NCBI RefSeq assembly: GCF_946478805.1
Contig: NZ_CAMLDC010000013.1
Location: forward strand, 62,001 to 126,000
DNA: 64,000 bases
From: an uncultured Fluviicola sp.
Lineage (GTDB): Bacteria; Bacteroidota; Bacteroidia; Flavobacteriales; Crocinitomicaceae
Direction: 5' to 3'
Part shown: one piece after another, positions 17,004 to 25,034 of the stretch
Layout: each line of letters begins with the position of its first letter
Numbering within the stretch: position 1 is the first letter of the stretch
Program-made: the position numbers and the translations under genes
Notes under the pieces: model-generated
The model's database searches: none
What the model was told of the DNA's origin: nothing
What the model saw: only the letters and a program-made list of their open reading frames with translations

Positions 17004-17381
17004 ATGTATAAATTAAAAAACGACATAGATTCTAAAGTACTTTGTGACGCTATCGTTGAAGGTATGCAAGAAAACAAAGCGAAAGACATCGTTGTATTAG
17101 ACCTACGAAACATTTCAAGTGCAGTTACAGACTTTTTTGTCATTTGCTCCGGTGAATCCAGCGTGCAAGTGGATGGTATTGCTTCTACAGTTACCAGACA
17201 CACACGAAAAGAATTGCAAGAGAAACCTTGGCATCAGGAAGGTAAGACAACTTCTGAGTGGGTTTTATTGGACTATGTGAGCGTTGTTGCTCATATTTTC
17301 TACAAGGATGCAAGACATTTTTATGAATTGGAGGATTTATGGTCTGATGCTATCAGAACAGATATTCCAAATTTGAATTAA
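17004..17381 (+). CDS. rsfS: ribosomal silencing factor RsfS
   Basis: About 125 residues with the RsfS/DUF143 fold (LCDAIVEGMQENKAKDIVVL, then FFVICSGESSVQV and DYVSVVAHIFY). RsfS binds ribosomal protein uL14 and blocks subunit joining under starvation. The ATG at 17004 is preferred; 16974 is an in-frame alternative. It is the first gene of the rsfS-ftsH-cdsA-psd block; ftsH starts 7 bases after its stop codon. Confidence 0.95.
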   Translation: MYKLKNDIDSKVLCDAIVEGMQENKAKDIVVLDLRNISSAVTDFFVICSGESSVQVDGIASTVTRHTRKELQEKPWHQEGKTTSEWVLLDYVSVVAHIFYKDARHFYELEDLWSDAIRTDIPNLN

Positions 17382-17388
17382 CTCTATT

Positions 17389-19497
17389 ATGGCTGAAAAT
17401 AACAATCCATCAAACAAACCGAAGAAGAATCCTTATGCGATATACTGGATTTATGCAGTAATAGTCCTTGGAATTATCGTTGCGGCTTATTACAACGGAT
17501 CTTCGGACACACAGTTGCGCAGCATTCAAACATTCTATTCATTGGCAGATTCAAGTATGATCGCTGATGTACGAATCGTGAATCGCCAACGTGTCGACTT
17601 CAAATTGAACGAAAAAGGCGAAAAATTCGTAAAAGCAAATCCGAAAGGGGAATTGAAATACCTGAAGGCTGCTCTTGAAAAGAAAAGCAATGGCTTCACC
17701 CAAAAAAGTGCTCCAGCTTTCTCTATTGACATTGTAGATGCCGGAAATTTCGAAACAAAACTGGATGAGATCAATGAGCGCCTGGTTGCCAAAGGAAAAC
17801 CGGCTCTTTCGGCTCCACCGGTTGAAGAAGTGAATTACTTCAGTTCGATTATCGGGTTCCTTTTACCTATCCTGATCATCATTTTGATCTGGGTATTCGT
17901 TATGCGTCGTATGTCTGGCGGTGGCGGTGGCGCAGGAGGACAGATCTTCAACATCGGTAAATCACGTGCCCAGGTATACGAAAAAGGAAAATCCACCAAC
18001 ATCACTTTTAAGGATGTTGCCGGTTTGGAAGGTGCCAAAGAAGAAATTCAGGAGATTGTGGAATTCTTGAGAAGCCCGCAACGCTATACGGAACTTGGAG
18101 CGAAAATTCCAAAAGGTGCCTTATTGGTAGGCCCTCCGGGAACTGGTAAGACATTATTGGCAAAAGCTGTTGCCGGTGAAGCAAAAGTTCCGTTTTTCTC
18201 ACTTTCAGGATCCGATTTCGTGGAAATGTTTGTTGGGGTCGGTGCATCTCGTGTACGTGACTTGTTCCGCCAGGCAAAAGAAAAAGCGCCTGCAATCATC
18301 TTCATTGATGAGATTGATGCGATCGGTCGTGCAAGAGGTAAAAACAATGGTTTCAACTCGAATGACGAGCGCGAGAATACATTGAACCAGTTATTGACAG
18401 AGATGGATGGTTTCGGAACAAACTCCGGGGTGATTATCCTGGCAGCAACGAACCGTGCAGATGTATTGGATGCAGCTTTGATGCGTGCAGGTCGTTTTGA
18501 TCGTCAGATCTACGTAGATATGCCGGATTTGAATGAGCGCAAGGAAATTTTCCAGGTGCATTTGAAACCGTTGAAACTGGACAAAAACATGGATATTGAT
18601 TTCTTGAGCAAACAAACACCTGGTTTCTCCGGAGCTGATATCGCGAACTTATGTAACGAAGCTGCCTTGATCGCCGCACGTAAAAACAAGAAGTTTGTTG
18701 AAAAACAAGATTTCCTGGATGCGGTCGACCGGATTATCGGCGGATTGGAAAAGAAAAATAAAATCATTACAAAAGGAGAAAAACGTGCAATTGCATTCCA
18801 CGAAGCCGGTCACGCTACCACTTCCTGGTTATTGGAACATGCACATCCTTTGGTGAAAGTGACTATTGTACCGCGTGGACGCTCATTAGGTGCAGCTTGG
18901 TATTTGCCGGAAGAAAGACAAATCACCACTACAGAACAAATCCTGGATGATATGTGTTCCGCATTAGGTGGTCGTGCAGCGGAGCAATTGATGTTCGGAC
19001 AGATTTCCACAGGTGCTTTGAGCGACTTGGAAAAAGTAACCAAACAAGCTTACGCAATGGTATCCATTTACGGACTGAATGACCGGGTCGGAAATATTTC
19101 ATTCTACGATTCACAAGGTCGTGATTCCTTTACAAAACCGTATTCGGAGGATACAGCGCGTATCATTGACGAAGAGGCAAGTAAGTTGATTGAAGCACAA
19201 TACCAGAGAGCATTGAAAATTCTTTCCGAAAACAAGGACAAGCTGACTGCTTTGGCAGACAAGCTTTTGGACAAAGAAGTTATTTTCAAAGAAGATCTGG
19301 AAGAGATATTCGGAAAAAGATTGTGGATTTCGGAAGAAGAAGAAAACAGAGCAGTGAATACTCCACCAAATGAAGATTCAGAGGTAAACTTCACTTCGGA
19401 GGACACAGCTACGAATGACCTTACAAATTCAGAGTCGAACATAATTAATCCGACTATTGAACCGTTGGATAACAGTGCAACGAACTCAGAAGAATAA
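17389..19497 (+). CDS. ftsH: ATP-dependent zinc metalloprotease FtsH
   Basis: 702 residues: membrane helices at about 15-34 and 152-172 flanking a periplasmic domain, a Gly-rich linker, an AAA domain with Walker A GPPGTGKT at about 248-255, Walker B IIFIDEIDAIG and SRH region, and an M41 protease domain with HEAGH at 471-475. It extracts and degrades membrane and short-lived cytoplasmic proteins. The C-terminal 65 residues are acidic and Asn/Ser/Thr-rich, as in other Bacteroidota FtsH. Confidence 0.98.
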   Translation: MAENNNPSNKPKKNPYAIYWIYAVIVLGIIVAAYYNGSSDTQLRSIQTFYSLADSSMIADVRIVNRQRVDFKLNEKGEKFVKANPKGELKYLKAALEKKSNGFTQKSAPAFSIDIVDAGNFETKLDEINERLVAKGKPALSAPPVEEVNYFSSIIGFLLPILIIILIWVFVMRRMSGGGGGAGGQIFNIGKSRAQVYEKGKSTNITFKDVAGLEGAKEEIQEIVEFLRSPQRYTELGAKIPKGALLVGPPGTGKTLLAKAVAGEAKVPFFSLSGSDFVEMFVGVGASRVRDLFRQAKEKAPAIIFIDEIDAIGRARGKNNGFNSNDERENTLNQLLTEMDGFGTNSGVIILAATNRADVLDAALMRAGRFDRQIYVDMPDLNERKEIFQVHLKPLKLDKNMDIDFLSKQTPGFSGADIANLCNEAALIAARKNKKFVEKQDFLDAVDRIIGGLEKKNKIITKGEKRAIAFHEAGHATTSWLLEHAHPLVKVTIVPRGRSLGAAWYLPEERQITTTEQILDDMCSALGGRAAEQLMFGQISTGALSDLEKVTKQAYAMVSIYGLNDRVGNISFYDSQGRDSFTKPYSEDTARIIDEEASKLIEAQYQRALKILSENKDKLTALADKLLDKEVIFKEDLEEIFGKRLWISEEEENRAVNTPPNEDSEVNFTSEDTATNDLTNSESNIINPTIEPLDNSATNSEE

Positions 19498-19513
19498 CTA
19501 ACAGATAATAAAG

Positions 19514-19554
19514 ATCCCGGAGTAATCATTTGCAATACTTCGGGATATTTTTTT
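19514..19554 (+). terminator. rho-independent terminator after ftsH
   Basis: Arms ATCCCGGAGTA and TACTTCGGGAT (one mismatch in eleven) followed by ATTTTTTT. It lies between ftsH and cdsA, ending just before the cdsA start codon, so cdsA expression may depend on read-through or on a promoter inside this region. Confidence 0.75.
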
Positions 19555-19557
19555 AAG

Positions 19558-20442
19558 ATGAAAGATGTATTGATACGCTCCGTTTTCGGGGCTTTATTTT
19601 TGATGGTAGTTTTCACTCCCTTTGTCTACGACGTACGGCATGGAGGAAATATCCTGAACTTGGTTTTCTACGTATTCACGATGTTGGGAACCCATGAGTT
19701 ATTCGAAATGAGCAAGAAAAGCTCTTTCAAAAACGCCTTGAAATTACCGGCTCTTTTATTGGTGACCGCTTTCTTTATGCCGCTACTGATCCAGACTGCG
19801 ACACAATTTTACCCCTTGCTTTTTAATCCGGTTTGGGACTTTATCATCCAGACACCACTCATTTTCATTCTTTGGGGAATTGTGATTCTCAGTATCCTGG
19901 TGATGAGTTATTGGATTTTCAAGAAGGAAAAAATTGATTTCGTCTTTAAGAATACCTTTCTTTTCAATTTCTTTTATCCGCTCTTACCCATGTGGGTTCT
20001 GGCCTGTGCATATACCTTCTCCAGCGGAGATACAAAACAATTGTTATTGATTGTCCTTTTACCGATTTATCTGAACGACACTTTGGCTTATGTATTCGGA
20101 CGGTTATTCGGAAAGACGCCATTGATTCCAAGTGTTTCACCGAAAAAAACCCGTGGAGGATTCATCGGTGGAATGGTCGGAGCTGCTATCGTGATGCTGG
20201 CCATCCTTTATTTTGTAAACGAATTCACACAGGCAAATGCAATTGCTATTGTCGGAGTATCCGTTTTAGCAAGCATTTTATCCACACTCGGTGACTTATT
20301 CGAAAGTAAATTGAAACGTTCGATCAACATTAAAGATTCCGGAAATATTCTTCCGGGGCATGGTGGTATTCTGGATCGAATTGACGCGATGCTTTTTGTA
20401 GCTCCCGTTTTATATGTACTTTTGGCGCTCATCATCAGTTAA
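19558..20442 (+). CDS. cdsA: phosphatidate cytidylyltransferase
   Basis: 294 residues with about eight membrane helices and the CTP-transferase signature in the C-terminal third (SVSPKKTRGGFIGG, GDLFESKLKRSINIKDSGNILPGHGGILDRIDA). It makes CDP-diacylglycerol from phosphatidic acid and CTP, the branch point for phospholipid synthesis. It is followed 9 bases later by psd, consistent with joint control of phosphatidylethanolamine synthesis. Confidence 0.95.
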   Translation: MKDVLIRSVFGALFLMVVFTPFVYDVRHGGNILNLVFYVFTMLGTHELFEMSKKSSFKNALKLPALLLVTAFFMPLLIQTATQFYPLLFNPVWDFIIQTPLIFILWGIVILSILVMSYWIFKKEKIDFVFKNTFLFNFFYPLLPMWVLACAYTFSSGDTKQLLLIVLLPIYLNDTLAYVFGRLFGKTPLIPSVSPKKTRGGFIGGMVGAAIVMLAILYFVNEFTQANAIAIVGVSVLASILSTLGDLFESKLKRSINIKDSGNILPGHGGILDRIDAMLFVAPVLYVLLALIIS

Positions 20443-20451
20443 TATCAGAAC

Positions 20452-21114
20452 ATGACACTTCACAGGGAAGGAACAACTACGATCATTATTGCAGTAATTA
20501 TTTTGGGATTGATCCAATGGGGAAATTACTGGCTGTACACGAAAACAGACTGGCTTTGGTTATTCCTGTTATTGTCTGCCGGAGCATTGGTAATGCTTTA
20601 TTTGGTGGTTCAATTTTTCAGGATTCCAAAACGCACCTTTTCATTCACTGATTCGGATATTTTATGTCCGGCGGATGGAAAAGTGGTCGTAATTGAAGAA
20701 GTGGAGGAAACAGAATACTTCAAAGACCGCCGGATCCAGGTTTCCATTTTCATGTCTCCCTTAAATGTACATGCCAATTACTTCCCAATCAGTGGATTGG
20801 TGAAATATGTGAAATACCATAAAGGATTGTTTTTGGTTGCCTGGCATCCGAAAAGTTCTACAGATAATGAACGAAGTACGGTAGTGGTTCAGCATTCATC
20901 CGGGCAGGAAGTCCTGTTCAGACAAATTGCAGGAGCGGTTGCCAGAAGAATCTGTTATTATACAAAAGAAGGGCAGATCGCGGAAACAGGACAAGAATTT
21001 GGTTTCATCAAATTCGGGTCGCGCGTGGATGTATTTTTACCTCTTGGCACGAAATTAGATGTTAAAATCGACCAGGATGTTAAAGCTAAGTTAACGAAGC
21101 TTGGCTCATTCTAA
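20452..21114 (+). CDS. psd: phosphatidylserine decarboxylase family protein
   Basis: 220 residues: two N-terminal membrane helices (about 8-25 and 31-52), then the decarboxylase domain (FRIPKRTF, DILCPADGKVV, FMSPLNVHANYFP) ending with the self-cleavage region IKFGSRVDVFLP. Cleavage at Gly-Ser in FGS would generate the pyruvoyl cofactor. It converts phosphatidylserine to phosphatidylethanolamine. The short form is typical of Bacteroidota. Confidence 0.94.
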   Translation: MTLHREGTTTIIIAVIILGLIQWGNYWLYTKTDWLWLFLLLSAGALVMLYLVVQFFRIPKRTFSFTDSDILCPADGKVVVIEEVEETEYFKDRRIQVSIFMSPLNVHANYFPISGLVKYVKYHKGLFLVAWHPKSSTDNERSTVVVQHSSGQEVLFRQIAGAVARRICYYTKEGQIAETGQEFGFIKFGSRVDVFLPLGTKLDVKIDQDVKAKLTKLGSF

Positions 21115-21152
21115 TATTAATTGTATTTTTAAGCAAATTAAAACGTTGTATC

Positions 21153-21350
21153 ATGAAAAAAGCATTTGTTGCATTGACATTATTGATGTTCGTAGGTTCT
21201 GTAAGCGCTACAGTATACGCTGCATCTAACAATACACCGGTTTCTATCGTTAAACATGACGATAAAAAAGGTAAGAAGAAAAAAAGCAAAAAAGGTACTT
21301 GCACTGGTGAAAAATCAGGAGGTACTTGCTGCCAAAAGAAAGCTGCTTAA
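21153..21350 (+). CDS. small secreted Lys/Cys-rich peptide
   Basis: 65 residues. A signal peptide (about 1-24, ending SVSATVYA) leaves a mature peptide of about 40 residues that is strongly basic (KKGKKKKSKKGT) and ends in three Cys (TCTGEKSGGTCC). Real-gene evidence is the signal peptide, the separate position and the strong terminator 15 bases after its stop codon. I do not recognise a family; small Cys/Lys-rich exported proteins are common in flavobacteria. Function unknown, possibly metal or anion binding. Confidence 0.7.
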   Translation: MKKAFVALTLLMFVGSVSATVYAASNNTPVSIVKHDDKKGKKKKSKKGTCTGEKSGGTCCQKKAA

Positions 21351-21365
21351 GACATTAAATGAAAT

Positions 21366-21408
21366 AAAAAACCCCGTAGCGAATGTGAATTCTGCTACGG
21401 GGTTTTTT
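21366..21408. terminator. strong bidirectional rho-independent terminator
   Basis: Perfect 15-base arms AAAAAACCCCGTAGC and GCTACGGGGTTTTTT. It follows the small peptide gene and lies 29 bases after the convergent DUF2147 stop codon. Confidence 0.93.
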
Positions 21409-21436
21409 GTGTCCAATAACAACTTATTTTCAGAGT

Positions 21437-21868
21437 TTAGTCCGTACTTCTCATCCAGGTCTGCGTTCGGTAAAAGGGTCCGACATATCCTCTTACATGT
21501 AACTTGGTGAAATCATCGCGATCGATCCAGATTGCACAAGTATAAACTTTTCCGTTTTCAGGATCCACGATCGTACCGTCTTCCCATTCTCCACCATCCC
21601 ATTTCAATCCACGGACAATCTGCAAACCAACCAAGGGTTGATCTTTACGGTCATCCGTACATTTCTTACATTTCGGATTGTCTTCTCTTCCTTCACGTGG
21701 ATACAGGTAAGTGATTTTACCATACAGCTTTTCATCCTTCTTGTAAAGCTCCACTTTAGATTTTTTCTTCCCTGTCTTATCGTCAATTGTAACCCAGACT
21801 CCCAAACACGATTGTGCTTTGGCAACTACAAAAAACAACAAAAATAACGATGTGGTGATCCATTTCAT
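21437..21868 (-). CDS. DUF2147 secreted protein
   Basis: 143 residues: a signal peptide (MKWITTSLFLLFFVVAKAQS) and a DUF2147 lipocalin-like beta-barrel (CLGVWVTIDDKTGKKKSKVELY, then GLKWDGGEWEDGTIVDPENG and LHVRGYVGPFYRTQTWMR). Contains a CKKC pair at about residues 66-69. Exported, function unknown. Single-gene unit. Confidence 0.9.
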   Translation of the reverse strand: MKWITTSLFLLFFVVAKAQSCLGVWVTIDDKTGKKKSKVELYKKDEKLYGKITYLYPREGREDNPKCKKCTDDRKDQPLVGLQIVRGLKWDGGEWEDGTIVDPENGKVYTCAIWIDRDDFTKLHVRGYVGPFYRTQTWMRSTD

Positions 21869-21999
21869 AGTTTCGAATTTTACCCCAATATAGTACTTTT
21901 TATTATGATTGCATAGGAAGTTATGCGCTGCATTGCAATTCTAATGGGATTTTAATGCCTATCTCGGACGTGTGCGGAATATATCGAGAGATGGACAGA

Positions 22000-22575
22000 T
22001 TAGCTTTTCACAATCTCCACAAAATTCCGAATCATCTTTAAACCCATTGGTGTCAAAATACTTTCCGGGTGAAATTGGACTGCATAGATTTTTCTTTCCG
22101 CAATTTCCATCGACATCAATACTTCACTTTCCGAAGTTGCTGTTGGAACATTAGGAGAATTCTCATTCAACTTTACGGCCCAAGAATGATACAAGCCTAC
22201 CTCAAAACGCTCGGGGACTCCCGTGTAAAAAAGCGAATCGGTTTTAATCAACTGGATCTCTTCAGCCAATCCGTGTTTCACCACTTCCTGGTTGTACAAA
22301 GTATCTCCTGCATGAATTGCCAATGCTTGCATTCCCAGGCAAACCCCTAGAATCGGGATTCGTTTTTCAAATGCTGCGTCCACCACTTCCATCAATTTTC
22401 CTGCTTGAGGAGGTAAACCCGGCCCCGGAGAAAGAACAACAGCCTGGTAATTCGAAAGAGACAAACAATCCACATCCAAGTTGGTAAGCACATCAACGGT
22501 CACATCGCACTGTTCCAGATAATGAACAATGTTATAGGTAAAGGAATCGAAGTTATCTACTAATAAAAACCGCAT
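22000..22575 (-). CDS. glutamine amidotransferase (TrpG/PabA)
   Basis: 191 residues, class I glutamine amidotransferase: LLVDNFDSFTYNIVHYL at the N-terminus, SPGPGLP near 49-55, the nucleophile C79 in LGVCLGMQ, and the catalytic His-Glu pair in VQFHPESI. It supplies ammonia to anthranilate or aminodeoxychorismate synthase. No component I (TrpE/PabB) is adjacent, so which pathway it serves cannot be decided. The ATG at 22575 starts the domain directly; longer in-frame starts overlap the divergent ridA gene. Only 36 bases separate the two starts. Confidence 0.93.
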   Translation of the reverse strand: MRFLLVDNFDSFTYNIVHYLEQCDVTVDVLTNLDVDCLSLSNYQAVVLSPGPGLPPQAGKLMEVVDAAFEKRIPILGVCLGMQALAIHAGDTLYNQEVVKHGLAEEIQLIKTDSLFYTGVPERFEVGLYHSWAVKLNENSPNVPTATSESEVLMSMEIAERKIYAVQFHPESILTPMGLKMIRNFVEIVKS

Positions 22576-22611
22576 GTGCACCAAATTTAGTAAACTTGCA
22601 AAAAAGAAGCG

Positions 22612-22989
22612 ATGAAAAAAGCAATTCAAATTCCGGGAGCACCTGCTCCGATCGGACCATATAGTCAGGCAATTGTTAGTGGAGACACTGTTTATGTGAG
22701 CGGTCAGATTCCAATGAATCCCTTTACGGGCGAATTGGAAGTTGCATCCATTGAAGAAGCTACCCATCGCATCCTGAAAAACATTGAAACACTATTGAAA
22801 GAAGCCGGGATGACATTGAACAATGTTGTAAAATGCAGCGTTTTTATGATAGACTTAGGACAATTTCCCGAGATGAATGCCGTTTATGGATCATACTTTC
22901 AGGACGTGCCTCCGGCGAGGGAAACCGTACAAGTTTCCAAATTGCCGATGAACGTACCGATCGAGATTTCTTGTATTGCCGTAAAATAA
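22612..22989 (+). CDS. ridA: RidA family enamine/imine deaminase
   Basis: 125 residues with the full RidA fold: PGAPAPIGPYSQAI, YVSGQIPMNP, the catalytic-loop region VVKCSVFMIDLGQF and a final VPIEISCIAV with conserved Glu. It removes reactive 2-aminoacrylate made by PLP enzymes. Its stop codon is 21 bases before the glycosyltransferase gene. Confidence 0.95.
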   Translation: MKKAIQIPGAPAPIGPYSQAIVSGDTVYVSGQIPMNPFTGELEVASIEEATHRILKNIETLLKEAGMTLNNVVKCSVFMIDLGQFPEMNAVYGSYFQDVPPARETVQVSKLPMNVPIEISCIAVK

Positions 22990-23010
22990 TTTAAATACAC
23001 AACCATTATT

Positions 23011-24963
23011 GTGACTCATCCTGCTCCAAAAATTGCTGTTATCATAGTCAACTACAATGTTGTCTTTTTCCTGGAGCAATGCCTCAATTCTGTTTCTGAA
23101 GCAATGAAACAGGAACCTGCAGAAGTTTGGGTCGTCGATAATAATTCCGTCGATGGTTCTGTTGAAATGGTCCGGGAGAAATTTCCATGGGTTCACATCA
23201 TCGCCAATAAAGACAATAAAGGGTTTTCCAAAGCAAATAACCAGGCGATGGAAATCTCCCAATGCGATTACCAACTGCTTTTGAATCCGGATACGGTCAT
23301 TGAAGAAGATACGCTTTTCAAAGTGGTCAAATACATGGACGAACATCCGAAAGTAGGTGGATTGGGAGTCCGGATGGTGGACGGGAAAGGAGTTTTCCTC
23401 CCCGAATCGAAAAGAGGATTGCCAACTCCTGCAGTTGCGTTCTACAAAATCTTCGGTATTTCACGCATCTTTCCGAAATCCAAACTCTTCGGGAAATACC
23501 ACTTGGGTTATTTATCCGAATTCGAAACCAATGAGATAGAAATTCTTTCCGGTGCATTCATGCTCATGCGGAAGGAAGCGTTAGATAAGGTTGGTTTGCT
23601 GGACGAAGCATTTTTCATGTATGGCGAAGACATCGATCTTTCCTACCGGATTATAAAGGGAGGTTACACCAATGTGTATTTCCCCGAAACGCGAATCATT
23701 CATTACAAAGGAGAAAGCACCAAAAAAAGTTCGGTAAACTACGTGTTCGTTTTTTACCGCGCGATGGTCATTTTTGCCCGGAAGCACTTTTCTCAAAAGA
23801 ATGCACGCCTGTTTTCATTCCTGATCAATTCCGCCATTTATTTCAGGGCCGGATTGGCAATTGGGATGCGCTTCATCCGGAAGATCACGCTTCCTGTTTT
23901 TGATACCTTGTACCTGTTACTGGGATTATTTGCGTTGACGAATTACTGGCAGCAGGCTCAAATTGATTTTCCCGAACAGAGTACCAGTATTCTGATCCTG
24001 TTCTACACATTTATCTGGATGTCTTCTGTGGCGCTGCAAGGCGGATACGATCAGCCTATCACATTCAAGAAGTTCTTTTTGGGTGGAACTGTCGGAACTG
24101 CATTCATTTTGATACTGTATGCACTCTTTCCAAAGGAATGGCAATTTTCACGACTTTTTATCCTTCTCGGTGCCCTTTGGATTATTGCGTATTATATTCT
24201 TTCGCGATCTATCCTGCATTTGGCAATTGGAAAACGGTTTACGATCAATGGCCGCAAACACGCCAATTTCGCCATTATCGGTTCACCCGAAGAATTTGAA
24301 CGCGTTTCACACTTATTGCATCAGACACAACCCAAAATAGCGCAGATCATTCCCGTTTCGCTCGACGAAGAGCATGGAAAAGATGCCTTGGGTTCCATCA
24401 ACCAATTGGAACAAATTGTACGTGTCCACGCGATTGACGAAATCATTTTTTGTGCGAAAGATCTAAGTGCCGCTGAAATTATCCATTGGATGACCGCCAT
24501 TCCGGATGGTTCGGTTGATTATAAAATTGCACAACCCGACAGTCAATACCTGATCGGATCAAATTCCATTGAAACTGCGGGTGATTTATACATCCTGGAA
24601 ATCAATGCGATCAGTCAGCCTGCAAAAAGACGCCAAAAAAGATTGTTTGATTTCATCGTTGGGTTGGTTCTTCTGCTCACTTCTCCACTGATTTGCTGGT
24701 TTTACAAAAACAAGTTCCAATTCCTGGGAAATGTTTTCAAATTGATCAGTGGAAGAAAAACGCTTGTTTCATACAACGAGCAAAGTAACTTATCCAACAA
24801 GCAATTACCCAAAATCAAGAAGGGAATCCTCACTCCAACCGACCATTTAAGCGGCTTGGACGAAAATCTTAAATCCAAACTGGATTTGCTGTATGCACGC
24901 GAATATTCGGTCTTCCGTGACATTCAGATTTTATGGAAAGCCTGGAAAAAATTGGATCAATAG
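23011..24963 (+). CDS. family 2 glycosyltransferase fused to a degenerate sugar-phosphotransferase-like module
   Basis: 650 residues, GTG start. Residues 8-240 are a GT2 domain (IAVIIVNYNV, VWVVDNNSVDGS, LLNPDTVI, and GEDIDLSYRI as the distal acidic motif). Five membrane helices follow (about 260-400). A Rossmann-like domain (about 410-520, FAIIGSPEEFERVSHLL) and a C-terminal module then resemble polyprenyl glycosylphosphotransferases of the WcaJ type: RLFDFIVGLVLLLTSPL at the front and KLDLLYAREYSVFRDIQILW at the end. The central catalytic segment of that family (KFRSM and DELPQ regions) appears to be missing. Probably acts in surface polysaccharide or lipid-linked glycan assembly; acceptor unknown. 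Confidence 0.8.
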   Translation: MTHPAPKIAVIIVNYNVVFFLEQCLNSVSEAMKQEPAEVWVVDNNSVDGSVEMVREKFPWVHIIANKDNKGFSKANNQAMEISQCDYQLLLNPDTVIEEDTLFKVVKYMDEHPKVGGLGVRMVDGKGVFLPESKRGLPTPAVAFYKIFGISRIFPKSKLFGKYHLGYLSEFETNEIEILSGAFMLMRKEALDKVGLLDEAFFMYGEDIDLSYRIIKGGYTNVYFPETRIIHYKGESTKKSSVNYVFVFYRAMVIFARKHFSQKNARLFSFLINSAIYFRAGLAIGMRFIRKITLPVFDTLYLLLGLFALTNYWQQAQIDFPEQSTSILILFYTFIWMSSVALQGGYDQPITFKKFFLGGTVGTAFILILYALFPKEWQFSRLFILLGALWIIAYYILSRSILHLAIGKRFTINGRKHANFAIIGSPEEFERVSHLLHQTQPKIAQIIPVSLDEEHGKDALGSINQLEQIVRVHAIDEIIFCAKDLSAAEIIHWMTAIPDGSVDYKIAQPDSQYLIGSNSIETAGDLYILEINAISQPAKRRQKRLFDFIVGLVLLLTSPLICWFYKNKFQFLGNVFKLISGRKTLVSYNEQSNLSNKQLPKIKKGILTPTDHLSGLDENLKSKLDLLYAREYSVFRDIQILWKAWKKLDQ

Positions 24964-24969
24964 AAACCA

Positions 24970-25002
24970 TTGGTGAAAATCCTATTTTTTCCGTTATTTT
25001 TG
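24970..25002 (+). promoter_or_regulatory. promoter of the E2 gene
   Basis: A TTG (24970-24972) and a TATTTTTG (24995-25002) separated by 22 bases match the Bacteroidota -33/-7 pair (TTTG, TAnnTTTG). The start codon lies 33 bases downstream. Confidence 0.5.
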
Positions 25003-25034
25003 TACAAAATTAATCGAGAATTCTTAGTCGTTAT

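Noticed and set aside
22000..22575. Tryptophan operon
   Set aside because: The glutaminase TrpG/PabA stands alone; no trpE, trpD or pabB gene is adjacent, so no operon assignment is supported.
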